Source: Bacillus sp. Marseille-Q1617 (GTDB taxonomy: Bacteria > Bacillota > Bacilli > Bacillales > Bacillaceae_B). Taken from it: a stretch of 64,000 nucleotides of DNA. Numbering within the stretch: the stretch's first letter is position 1; every line of letters starts with the position of its first letter. The notes beneath the pieces were generated by a model, which was not told where the DNA came from, did no database searches, and saw nothing but the letters and a program-made list of their open reading frames with translations. The DNA lies in contig NZ_CAHJXM010000001.1 of NCBI RefSeq assembly GCF_903645295.1, positions 992,001 to 1,056,000 on the forward strand, given 5' to 3'. The position numbers were made by a program, and so were the translations under genes. Shown here piece by piece: positions 43,663 to 51,937 of this stretch.

Positions 43663-44619
43663 ATGAAAAGACACAATACGATACCTGTTTCAGTTGCATC
43701 GATCAAACAAGAGTGCAAAGACGTCAAAGTGTTTACATTACGCCCGGAAAAAGGGAGCGTTTTACCACCGTTCGGCGGTGGTGCACATATTACAACGTAT
43801 ATCGAAAAAGAAGAGGAAGTCATCGCCAGATCCTATTCGTTGACGAATCATGCAGATGATCGTGAGTATCGAATCGCCATTCGGTTGAACGAACATTCCA
43901 GAGGGGGATCAGCCTGCTGGCATCATCACATAAAGACAGGGGACAGGTTACGGATCAGTTTTCCTAAGAATTACTTCCCCCTTAGTTTCAGAGCGAAGCA
44001 TCATGTTTTATATGCGGCAGGAATCGGTATCACGCCATTTCTCGCCATGATGAAGGAGCTCGCCAAAAAAGGTTCCAGTTTTGAACTCCACTATGTTTCT
44101 AAAGCTAGAGCGTCCTGCCCGTTTTACACCTATTTGAAAGAAAACTATCCACATCAATGTTCCTTTTATTTCTCAGAGGAACATAAAAAGCTTCATGTAA
44201 CAAGTCTGCTTCACCATCCTATCGGCACCCATGTTTATTTCTGCGGCCCCCAGTCGTTTATAGAGGAATTTAGAGAGGCTGCAAAAAGCTATGGATACCC
44301 CTCTTCAAGTATACATTTTGAACGATTTGCTGCCCCTGAAATAAAGGAATCCCATCCTTTTCATGTAGTACTGACTTCAGGTAAGGTCGTTCATGTTGGT
44401 AAAGACCAATCGCTGCTGGATGCCCTCCTTGAGGAAGGAATCCCAGCACCATATTCGTGCCGGATGGGACGGTGTGGTACGTGTGAATTGAAGGTTATTC
44501 ACGGCAGGGTAGAGCATTATGATTCTTTTTTAAGTGTTGAAGAGAAGAAAAGTCACGGATTGATTCTCCCGTGTGTGTCCAGGGCTGGCTCGAAGGGGTT
44601 ATTACTAGATATAGAATAA
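43663..44619 (+). CDS. PDR/VanB-family FMN and [2Fe-2S] oxidoreductase
   Basis: 318-residue reductase with the phthalate-dioxygenase-reductase order. The FMN-binding barrel (about 1-105) carries ARSYSLTNHADD. The NAD(P)H domain (about 110-225) carries YAAGIGITPFLAMM and VYFCGPQSFIEEF. A C-terminal plant-type ferredoxin carries CRMGRCGTCELKV plus a late Cys in LILPCVSRAG. It would supply electrons to the DUF3445 heme subunit. It starts 16 bases after the small subunit gene. In Pseudomonas a fourth, tetrahydrofolate-binding subunit handles formaldehyde; no such gene follows here. Confidence 0.87.
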   Translation: MKRHNTIPVSVASIKQECKDVKVFTLRPEKGSVLPPFGGGAHITTYIEKEEEVIARSYSLTNHADDREYRIAIRLNEHSRGGSACWHHHIKTGDRLRISFPKNYFPLSFRAKHHVLYAAGIGITPFLAMMKELAKKGSSFELHYVSKARASCPFYTYLKENYPHQCSFYFSEEHKKLHVTSLLHHPIGTHVYFCGPQSFIEEFREAAKSYGYPSSSIHFERFAAPEIKESHPFHVVLTSGKVVHVGKDQSLLDALLEEGIPAPYSCRMGRCGTCELKVIHGRVEHYDSFLSVEEKKSHGLILPCVSRAGSKGLLLDIE

Positions 44620-44721
44620 AGGAATACATAATTATTGGAAGATAACAAAGGATGAAGATTTTTATCTCGATATTATGATATATTTATATAATAGAAAATT
44701 CAGTATATTAGGAGTATTAGG

Positions 44722-46332
44722 ATGAAAAGACTTCTAGAGGTACCACTCCAAGTTAAAATACTCGGGCTGGTCATTTCACTATTACTGATCGTAATAGGAT
44801 TGCTTACTTGGATGTTTGCATATAGGGAATCCCAGGAAGACGTGGAGCAAGCCGAAAACTTGGCCCTGCAAACCGCAAAGACACTTTCTTATATGCCAGT
44901 CATTCAGGATTCTTTTCGGGAAAATGAGCCTGTAGAAGACTTAAGTGCGGTTACTGAACAAATTCGCGATCAGGTGGAAGCATCAGCTATCCTGATTGAA
45001 AACAGAGAAGGACAGATTTATAGTTTCGTTGGACAAGGAAGCGGTAGTAATGACCATGATGAACGTTACAGGGCACTTGTATTCGGAAGTAATAATCTTA
45101 TCCATGCCGGAGAGGGAAACAGCGAGGTACTAAAAGGGATAGTACCCGTGATGATTCGTTATGATGAGTACAAAAAAGTGGAAGGCACCGTGACTGTAGA
45201 ATTTGATATGAAGACCATCCGGAACAAGATTGGATATGAAATCCGAACGATGCTTGCTTTATCCGGAGTTGTGCTGATTCTGGGTGTTTTCGGCAGCTTT
45301 TTATTAGCGAGAAGTATCCGTAAAGACACATTTGGCTTGGAACCTTATCAGATAAGTGCGCTGTTTAGAGAAAGAAATGCGGTTCTTCAATCTGTCAGAG
45401 AAGGGATTTTGGCAATTGATCAACAGGGAAGCATTACAATGATGAATCAATCTGCACGTGAATTGCTGGATACGAACGAAGCAGTTGAAGGAAAAATGGT
45501 TACCGAGGTTATTTCTTCTAAAGCAATGTCAGAAATGCTCAATACTTCTCTTGAGGTTTCTAATATCGAAGTTCAATATAAAGAAAAGACGATGATCGTA
45601 AATGCACAACCACTTATGGAAAATAGGATGAAGGTTGGTACGGTTTTCAGTTTCAGAGACCGGACAGAAATAAAAAAAATGGTGGATGCTCTTTCTGAAG
45701 TACAAAAGTATTCTCAGGACTTAAGGGCCCAAACACATGAATTTAAAAACAAACTATATGTTCTTCTTGGATTGATCCAACTGGACAAGTATGAAGAGGC
45801 GATTTCATTCATCAAAGAAGAATCTGATTTGCAAGAGTACCAATCCACTATATTTTTTCAAAGTATTTTGGATGAGAAGGTTCAAGCCATACTATTAGGG
45901 AAAATTGCAAAAGCATCAGAAAAGAAAATAGATTTTCAGATAGATGGTGAAAGTTCGCTTGCTCTTCTTCCTGAATTTATTGGATTTTCACCTTTAATCA
46001 TCATATTGGGAAATTTGATCGACAATGCATTCGAAGCGGTAATGGATCAAAAGGTTAAGTGCGTTTCTTTTTTCGTTACAGATATTGGAAACGATATCAT
46101 CTTCGAAGTAGCGGACAACGGAAAAGGAATATCGGGAGTTGAAGAACACATGATCCTGAAAAAAGGAATCTCATCAAAAGGTGAAAATCGTGGTTATGGA
46201 CTTGCAAATGTAAAAGAAGAACTATCATTACTTGGGGGAACGATCGAATGGAATTCCCAAAAAGACAAGGGGACAGTCTTTACCGTAATCTTACCGAAAT
46301 CAAACGTACAAAAGGGGAATAGGTATGATTAA
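44722..46332 (+). CDS. CitA/DcuS-type sensor histidine kinase
   Basis: Membrane sensor kinase of 536 residues. Two transmembrane segments (about 12-32 and 170-192) enclose an extracytoplasmic PDC/sCache domain of about 140 residues, the usual carboxylate-binding site of this family. A cytoplasmic PAS domain follows (about 205-310). The phospho-acceptor His lies in LRAQTHEFKNKLYVLLGLIQL near residue 340, and the HATPase part carries NLIDNAFEAV, DNGKGIS and GYGLANVKEEL. It overlaps the response regulator gene by 8 bases. The adjacent TctCBA transporter suggests that citrate or a related tricarboxylate is the signal, as for B. subtilis CitS. Confidence 0.88.
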   Translation: MKRLLEVPLQVKILGLVISLLLIVIGLLTWMFAYRESQEDVEQAENLALQTAKTLSYMPVIQDSFRENEPVEDLSAVTEQIRDQVEASAILIENREGQIYSFVGQGSGSNDHDERYRALVFGSNNLIHAGEGNSEVLKGIVPVMIRYDEYKKVEGTVTVEFDMKTIRNKIGYEIRTMLALSGVVLILGVFGSFLLARSIRKDTFGLEPYQISALFRERNAVLQSVREGILAIDQQGSITMMNQSARELLDTNEAVEGKMVTEVISSKAMSEMLNTSLEVSNIEVQYKEKTMIVNAQPLMENRMKVGTVFSFRDRTEIKKMVDALSEVQKYSQDLRAQTHEFKNKLYVLLGLIQLDKYEEAISFIKEESDLQEYQSTIFFQSILDEKVQAILLGKIAKASEKKIDFQIDGESSLALLPEFIGFSPLIIILGNLIDNAFEAVMDQKVKCVSFFVTDIGNDIIFEVADNGKGISGVEEHMILKKGISSKGENRGYGLANVKEELSLLGGTIEWNSQKDKGTVFTVILPKSNVQKGNRYD

Positions 46333-47020
46333 AGTTGTAATAGCGGAAGATGATTTTCGTGTAGCACAAATACATGAGGGGTTTCTGGCGAAAAATCAGG
46401 AGATGGAACTAGTGGGTAAGGCGATGAATGCTAAAGAAACCTTGGATATCCTGCGTGAAAATTGTGTGGATTTACTTTTACTGGATGTATATATGCCTGA
46501 CCAGCTTGGGACGGAATTACTGCATCGGATCAGAGCTGATTTTCCTTCTATCGACATCATGATGATTACTGCTGCAAAAGAAAAAACATTTTTAGAAAAA
46601 GCACTTCGATATGGAGTCGAACAGTACTTAATTAAACCGGTTACGTTGGAGAAATTTCAAGAAGCAATGAAAGCATATGTTCAAAAAAAAGTAACGCTTA
46701 ATTCTGCCGCAGAGGTAAACCAACAAATACTGGACCAATTCTTTGGTGGTGAAAAAGCAAAGAAAGCTGCTGAAAAAAGAAACAATCTACCCCCGGGGAT
46801 AGATTATTTAACTCTTGATAAAGTGACTCACATCCTGCAAGAAGAAAAAGAAGGAATAACCTCAGAAAGAGTTGGCGAAAAGATGGGGGCATCCCGGACA
46901 ACCGCCCGTAGATATCTTGAATATTTAGTGGGAACAAAGGATGCCTCTGTCGAACATGTTTACGGAATAGTCGGTCGCCCTGAAAGAAGATATCGATTGA
47001 GGAATGATAGGATAGTTTGA
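46325..47020 (+). CDS. CitT/DcuR-type response regulator
   Basis: 231 residues. The receiver domain (about 1-120) has the acidic pocket EDD at residues 8-10, the phosphorylated Asp in LLLLDVYMPD (near 56) and Lys in YLIKPVTLEKF (near 105). The C-terminal DNA-binding region (about 155-228) has the winged helix TSERVGEKMGASRTTARRYLEYL typical of the CitB/DcuR class. It probably activates the tct operon 270 bases downstream. A terminator follows its stop, so the two-component pair and the transporter are separate transcripts. Confidence 0.89.
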   Translation: MIKVVIAEDDFRVAQIHEGFLAKNQEMELVGKAMNAKETLDILRENCVDLLLLDVYMPDQLGTELLHRIRADFPSIDIMMITAAKEKTFLEKALRYGVEQYLIKPVTLEKFQEAMKAYVQKKVTLNSAAEVNQQILDQFFGGEKAKKAAEKRNNLPPGIDYLTLDKVTHILQEEKEGITSERVGEKMGASRTTARRYLEYLVGTKDASVEHVYGIVGRPERRYRLRNDRIV

Positions 47021-47038
47021 TCGGTTCAATCATAAATC

Positions 47039-47097
47039 AAGGTCTGGCACAGGTTAAAGGCAATTTCCTTTAATCAAATGTGGCAGGCCTTGTTTGT
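47039..47097 (+). terminator. Terminator after response regulator
   Basis: CAAGGTCTGGCACA pairs imperfectly with TGTGGCAGGCCTTG; an inner GTTAAAGG/CCTTTAAT pairing extends the stem. TTTGTTT follows. Confidence 0.7.
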
Positions 47098-47177
47098 TTA
47101 ATAGGGGAGGCCGTAATGTAGATGTGTTATGAACAAAATGAACAAAATACCCATAAATTTTTAAAAACACAATATTT

Positions 47178-47191
47178 TGAAAACGTTTACA
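47178..47191 (+). promoter_or_regulatory. CcpA catabolite-repression (cre) site
   Basis: TGAAAACGTTTACA fits the Bacillus cre consensus TGWAANCGNTNWCA at every position. It lies 103 bases before tctC, so the tricarboxylate transporter is probably repressed by glucose through CcpA. Confidence 0.82.
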
Positions 47192-47293
47192 CAAGGACGT
47201 TTGGAAACTAGGATTAAATTAACGTATTTCACCTTTTTGACATGGGGATGATCCGGGTGAGTACAAACAAATAAAAAGGGGTGCAGGAAAAAT

Positions 47294-48271
47294 ATGAAAA
47301 AGTATGGATTATTAATGATTATCTGTGTAATGGCTTTGATGACTGCCTGCTCAAGCTCGGCTTCAGGAGGGAAGGAGTTTCCGTCGAAGAATATTGAAAT
47401 CATTGCTCCAGCCTCTCCAGGCGGAGGATGGGATTTAACAGCTCGTTCCGTCCAAAAGGTTTTACGTGACAATGACATTGTGGATAAAAACATCAATGTC
47501 ATTAACAAACCGGGCGGCGGCGGCGAAGCGGGATGGAAATATCTCGAAACAAAAGACGCTCATTATCTGGCAATCAACTCAAGTTTAGTACTAACGAATA
47601 AATTACTGGGACAAAGTGATCTGTCTCATGAACAATTCACGCCGATTGCTACGCTGGCAACAGAATGGCAGGCGCTGGCAGTCCCGGTTGATTCAAAATA
47701 TGAAACGGCATCAGATTTATTGGATCAGATGAAAAAAGATCCGAAATCTATCAAAATCGGGGTGGGTCCAGGACTCGGAAACGATGACCATCTATCATTA
47801 GTACAAGCTGCAAGTGAAAAGGGAATTGATCCTACTAAACTGGACTTTTTAGTATATGAAGGCGGGGGAGATGTAGTAACTGCATTGCTTGGAGGACACG
47901 TCGATGCTGTCACCACTTCTCTCTCTGAAGTGAAAGAGCAGCATTTAGCAGGGAAACTAAAGATATTGGCGGTTTCTTCTGAGAAGCGATTAGAAGGACT
48001 TGATGATGTTCCTACTTGGACTGAAGAAGGTGTCGACATGGTCTTCCCACATTGGAGAGGCATCATGGGACCTCCAGATATGACGGAAGAAGAAGTGGCA
48101 TATTGGGATGAAAAAATCGGAAAAATGGTGAAAACAGATGAATGGAAGAAAATGCTCGAAAACAATGACTGGGATGATTTTTACAAGGACAGTAAAGAAA
48201 CAAAGCAATTCATGAAGGAACAAGAAGAATTATATACGGAACTTGTCAACAGCTCAGGGTTGACGAATTAA
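47294..48271 (+). CDS. tctC: TctC, tricarboxylate-binding lipoprotein
   Basis: Solute-binding component of a tripartite tricarboxylate transporter (TTT), 325 residues. A signal peptide ends in a lipobox, ALMTAC with Cys19, so the protein is lipid-anchored outside the membrane. The mature domain follows the Bug/TctC pattern: NIEIIAPASPGGGWDLTARSV near residue 34, NVINKPGGGGEAGWKYL, LDFLVYEGGGDVVTALLGGHVDA near 190, and PHWRGIMGPPDMTEEE near 250. Ligand likely citrate, tricarballylate or aconitate by context. AAAGGGGTGCAGG precedes the ATG. It is followed by an intercistronic hairpin and then tctB. Confidence 0.9.
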   Translation: MKKYGLLMIICVMALMTACSSSASGGKEFPSKNIEIIAPASPGGGWDLTARSVQKVLRDNDIVDKNINVINKPGGGGEAGWKYLETKDAHYLAINSSLVLTNKLLGQSDLSHEQFTPIATLATEWQALAVPVDSKYETASDLLDQMKKDPKSIKIGVGPGLGNDDHLSLVQAASEKGIDPTKLDFLVYEGGGDVVTALLGGHVDAVTTSLSEVKEQHLAGKLKILAVSSEKRLEGLDDVPTWTEEGVDMVFPHWRGIMGPPDMTEEEVAYWDEKIGKMVKTDEWKKMLENNDWDDFYKDSKETKQFMKEQEELYTELVNSSGLTN

Positions 48272-48291
48272 TATCATACAGGATTAGAAAT

Positions 48292-48324
48292 TCGGGAAGA
48301 AGACTGGCTTAGTCTTCTCCCGCC
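48292..48324 (+). other. Intercistronic hairpin between tctC and tctB
   Basis: CGGGAAGAAGACT and AGTCTTCTCCCG pair with one bulged base around a GGCTT loop. There is no T-run; the tctB ribosome binding site follows 12 bases later. The placement suits a 3' stabiliser or processing site that raises tctC mRNA over tctBA. Confidence 0.6.
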
Positions 48325-48350
48325 TTACGTTAGACAGGAGGCTGAAATGA

Positions 48351-48797
48351 ATGAGAGCAATCAAACTGGGGATGCCGATCTTTTTAATTCTATTAAGCTT
48401 CTCTTTTTTAGTAGGTTCCATGAATTTGCCTAAGGCAAATCTGGGGAACCCAAACGGTCCGCTATATTTTCCAATTGGCTTAAGTGTGTTTATGCTGATA
48501 TTCAGCATCTTCTATTTCTATCAGGAGTGGAGAAGTTTACATGTCCATAATGAGGAAGTCAGGCTGTTACTGAAAGGCAGGACACCTAGATTGATCGGGC
48601 TGACAGTTTTATATGGAGGTATCTACGCATTCATATTTGAACGGATAGGGTTCTTGTTTTCTACGATTTTATTCCTGGCAGCTTTATTATTCACGGTAAA
48701 TGGCAGGAAAATTGTCGTGAATCTGGCTGTAGCAATAGGTTTTTCCTTTTTATCATGGTATGCATTCAGCGTTTTATTAGGAGTCAGTCTTCCTTAG
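48351..48797 (+). CDS. tctB: TctB, small membrane subunit of tricarboxylate transporter
   Basis: 148 residues with four predicted helices (about 8-26, 42-58, 83-100 and 104-146), the size and topology of the TctB family, which is poorly conserved in sequence. AGGAGG lies 9 bases before ATG 48351; an ATG at 48347 is out of frame. tctA begins 13 bases after the stop. Identity rests on the TctC-TctB-TctA order more than on sequence motifs. Confidence 0.85.
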   Translation: MRAIKLGMPIFLILLSFSFLVGSMNLPKANLGNPNGPLYFPIGLSVFMLIFSIFYFYQEWRSLHVHNEEVRLLLKGRTPRLIGLTVLYGGIYAFIFERIGFLFSTILFLAALLFTVNGRKIVVNLAVAIGFSFLSWYAFSVLLGVSLP

Positions 48798-48809
48798 GAG
48801 GTGAGCTAA

Positions 48810-50324
48810 ATGGATTTAAGCAACTTCATGCAAGGTTTAACAACTGCTTTAGAACCTATAAATATTATGTGGGTGGTAATCGGAGGATTTCTTGGGACGA
48901 TAGTCGGTATGCTGCCTGGGCTGGGTCCTGCAACTGCGGTAGCTGTATTAATCCCGATCACATTTGGTATGGAGCCCGTCAGTGCAATTATTTTGATGGC
49001 AGCCATCTATTATGGCGCTATGTACGGCGGGTCGAGGAGCTCGATACTATTAAATACCCCGGGTGATGGTTCGGCGATAGCCGCTACATTTGATGGTTAT
49101 CCAATGGCACAGAAAGGTCAGGCAGGACAGGCGATGGCCATCTCGGCAGTTGCCTCGTTCATTGGAGGGATAATGGCTGTAATCGGGTTTATTTTTCTTG
49201 CTGAGCCGCTGGCCAGTTTTGCATTGAAATTTGGTCCTGCGGAATACTTTTTGTTGATGCTGTTGACTCTCTCAGCCATTGTTGCTCTATCGGTGGGTAA
49301 AATGGTCAAAGGCTTTATTGCCATGTTTCTTGGGTTGATGCTCAGTACCATTGGTATTGACACTCAAAGCGGAGTCTACCGTTTCACTTTCGGAAGTTCT
49401 CATCTAAGTGAAGGAATCGATTTTTTAATCGTCATTATCGGTGTTTACGCAGTAGGGGAAGTGCTTTATAACTATTTGACGATTGATCAAGTGAAAAAAG
49501 AAAAAAAGAAAGTCGGCAAGATCTGGTTTACAAAGTCGCAGTGGAGACGCTCATTATGGCCGATTCTAAGAAGTGGCCCGCTGGGATTCGTGGTGGGAGT
49601 CCTGCCGGGTGCCGGGGGCTCGATTGCTTCTATGATCAGTTATTCGACAGAAAAACAAATCTCCAAAAAGCCGGAGGAATTCGGTAAGGGTGCAGTGGAA
49701 GGGCTGGCGGCGCCGGAATCCGCAAATAATGCTGCTTCAGTAGGTGCAATGATCCCGTTATTAACAATGGGCATTCCCGGGTCCGGGACTACAGCCGTTA
49801 TGCTCGGAGCCCTTGTCATGCTGGGTATGAAGCCAGGTCCTTTACTATTTGAAAATGATCCCAATACGGTGTGGACATTGATCAATAGTATGTTCATTGG
49901 AAATATTGCGTTAGTTATCATAAATATCTTGCTGGTTGGTCTACTAGTTAAGATTCTTGATACGCCAGCGAAAGTTTTATATCCGGTTATTGTAATCCTT
50001 GCTTTTATCGGAACCTACACACTCAGTTACAGTGCAGTGGACTTCTTTCTGTTATTAATTTTCGGTGTATTCGGTTTATTCATGAAGGTGATGGACTTTC
50101 CGATTGCTCCGCTTGTACTGGCATTGATTGTCGGAGCTGATATGGAACAGAACTTTAGAATGGCAGTACTCTCATCGAATGGAAGTCTGGGTATCTTCTT
50201 TGATACACCAATAGCAATTGGTTTAACTGTATTAACTCTTTTATCTCTTTTCTATCCATTGCTTATTAAGGCTCTTAAAAAGAGGGGAAGGGATCCTGTT
50301 AATCCAATATCAAAAGATATGTAG
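48810..50324 (+). CDS. tctA: TctA, large membrane subunit of tricarboxylate transporter
   Basis: 504 residues with about 11-12 membrane helices. Signature blocks are GTIVGMLPGLGPATAVAVLIP near residue 30, YYGAMYGGSRSSILLNTPGD near 70, and GVLPGAGGSIASMISYS with EFGKGAVEGLAAPESANNAA near 265-300, the repeated TctA motifs. PLLTMGIPGSGTTAVMLGAL near 315 is the second-half counterpart. It forms the transport channel with TctB and uses the ion gradient. AGGAGGTGAGCTAA precedes the ATG. The flavoprotein gene starts 20 bases after its stop. Confidence 0.94.
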   Translation: MDLSNFMQGLTTALEPINIMWVVIGGFLGTIVGMLPGLGPATAVAVLIPITFGMEPVSAIILMAAIYYGAMYGGSRSSILLNTPGDGSAIAATFDGYPMAQKGQAGQAMAISAVASFIGGIMAVIGFIFLAEPLASFALKFGPAEYFLLMLLTLSAIVALSVGKMVKGFIAMFLGLMLSTIGIDTQSGVYRFTFGSSHLSEGIDFLIVIIGVYAVGEVLYNYLTIDQVKKEKKKVGKIWFTKSQWRRSLWPILRSGPLGFVVGVLPGAGGSIASMISYSTEKQISKKPEEFGKGAVEGLAAPESANNAASVGAMIPLLTMGIPGSGTTAVMLGALVMLGMKPGPLLFENDPNTVWTLINSMFIGNIALVIINILLVGLLVKILDTPAKVLYPVIVILAFIGTYTLSYSAVDFFLLLIFGVFGLFMKVMDFPIAPLVLALIVGADMEQNFRMAVLSSNGSLGIFFDTPIAIGLTVLTLLSLFYPLLIKALKKRGRDPVNPISKDM

Positions 50325-50343
50325 TGAATAGGAGGACTTATAG

Positions 50344-51858
50344 ATGGCAAACCAAAGATCCTATAATTTAGTTGTCGTTGGGGCAGGTAACGCAGCTTTA
50401 TGTGCTGCCATTTCAGCCCGTGAAGAAGGGGCGGAAGTGTTGGTTCTTGAAAAAGGTCCGAAGCATAAAAGAGGCGGGAATTCATTCTTTACCGATGGGG
50501 CCATCAGGGTAGCGTATCACAATCTGGATGATATCCGTAAAGTTGTAACAGATCTCTCGGATGAGGAAGCAGAAGTTATCGTCATGCCGGATTACAACGA
50601 AGATGATTATTATCAAGATATCATGCGCGTGACGAAAGGAGAAAGTCAGCCTGACCTGGCAAAACAACTGGTGGATCGTTCATTTGAGACGCTGGTTTGG
50701 ATGAAAGGGCATGGAGTGAAATTTGAACTTAACTATGATAATCAGTCCTATGAAAAGGATGGCAAGCGGCAATTCTGGGGAGGACTGCCGGTTAAGACCG
50801 AAAATAAAGGTATAGGCTTGATGAAGCAGCTTTTTTCCCGTGCAGAGGAGCTGGGGATTGATATCTGGTATGAGACCGCTGCAGTTGAGCTATTAAAAAA
50901 AGGTGAAAAAATAAGCGGTGTCGTCGTCCAGCAGGGTGAAAATAGGATGACAGTAGAATCAACCGGGGTTGTTTTGGCATGCGGTAGTTTTGAAGGAAAT
51001 AAAAAGCTTCGAAGTGAGTATATCGGCAAAGAATGGGAAGCGGCAATTGTTCGAGGCACCGAATATAACACAGGTGACGGGATTTCTATGGCCATGGCTG
51101 CAGGAGCAGAGAAGTTTGGTGAATATTCCGGGTGTCACTCAATTGGAACGGATTATCATGCACCAAAAGTCGGGGACTTCAATAAGCCGGGAGATATCTT
51201 TAAAAAACATTCCTATCCCCTTAGTATCATGTTAAATAATGAAGGAAAACGGTTTGTAGATGAAGGCGCCGACTTCCGTAATTATACGTACGCTAAGTAC
51301 GGACGGGAAATATTGAAACAGCCTGGTCATGTGGCTTATCAGATTTATGATTCCCAAGTACGGCCGCTTCTCAGAAAGGAATATGATTTGGAAGAAGCAA
51401 CTTATTATAAAGGTGAGACTCTGGATGAACTAGTTAATCAGCTGTCAGTGAACAAACAACAATTTTTGCAGACAATAGAAGATTATAATGCAGCCGTACA
51501 AGATGGGGATTACAACCCCACAGAGAAAGACGGAAAGAAGACAGTGGGATTAACACCTGAAAAGACGAACTGGGCATTGAAGATTGAGGAAGGACCTTTC
51601 TATGCTTTCCCGGTAACTTGCGGTATTACGTTTTCATTTGGCGGGCTCCGAGTTAATTCATCAGGAGAAGTATTAAATAAAGACGATAAACCATTGTCCG
51701 GGCTGTTCGCTGCAGGGGAGATGGTTGGTGGAATCTTTTATCATAATTACCCCGGAGGCTCTGGATTGATGTCAGGTGCTGTGTATGGAAAATTAGCAGG
51801 TTCGACTGCTGCACGTTATGCAATGAGCAATAAGCAGGATTCAAAGATCATTCATTGA
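50344..51858 (+). CDS. tcuA: FAD-dependent tricarballylate dehydrogenase-like flavoprotein
   Basis: 504 residues of the succinate dehydrogenase/fumarate reductase flavoprotein superfamily. The N-terminal FAD motif is VVVGAGNAALCAAISAREEGAEVLVLEKG; GGNSFFTDGAIRVAYH, GTEYNTGDGISMAMAAGA and the C-terminal GLFAAGEMVGGIFYHNYPGGSGLMSGAVYG are the other FAD- and substrate-site blocks. The pattern is close to Salmonella TcuA, which oxidises tricarballylate to cis-aconitate, and its place at the end of the tct operon supports this. TcuB, which reoxidises TcuA in Salmonella, is not encoded here. A plain fumarate-reductase-like role cannot be excluded. AGGAGG precedes the ATG. Confidence 0.8.
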   Translation: MANQRSYNLVVVGAGNAALCAAISAREEGAEVLVLEKGPKHKRGGNSFFTDGAIRVAYHNLDDIRKVVTDLSDEEAEVIVMPDYNEDDYYQDIMRVTKGESQPDLAKQLVDRSFETLVWMKGHGVKFELNYDNQSYEKDGKRQFWGGLPVKTENKGIGLMKQLFSRAEELGIDIWYETAAVELLKKGEKISGVVVQQGENRMTVESTGVVLACGSFEGNKKLRSEYIGKEWEAAIVRGTEYNTGDGISMAMAAGAEKFGEYSGCHSIGTDYHAPKVGDFNKPGDIFKKHSYPLSIMLNNEGKRFVDEGADFRNYTYAKYGREILKQPGHVAYQIYDSQVRPLLRKEYDLEEATYYKGETLDELVNQLSVNKQQFLQTIEDYNAAVQDGDYNPTEKDGKKTVGLTPEKTNWALKIEEGPFYAFPVTCGITFSFGGLRVNSSGEVLNKDDKPLSGLFAAGEMVGGIFYHNYPGGSGLMSGAVYGKLAGSTAARYAMSNKQDSKIIH

Positions 51859-51880
51859 CCTTCATTGGTTTGAAAGAAAG

Positions 51881-51911
51881 AAAGTCACCTGTTATTCGGT
51901 GACTTTTTCCT
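51881..51911 (+). terminator. Terminator after the tct-tcuA operon
   Basis: AAGTCACC and GGTGACTT arms with an 8-base loop, then TTTTCCTTT. Confidence 0.8.
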
Positions 51912-51937
51912 TTGATTGAGGAATGGGAGTAATGGAA

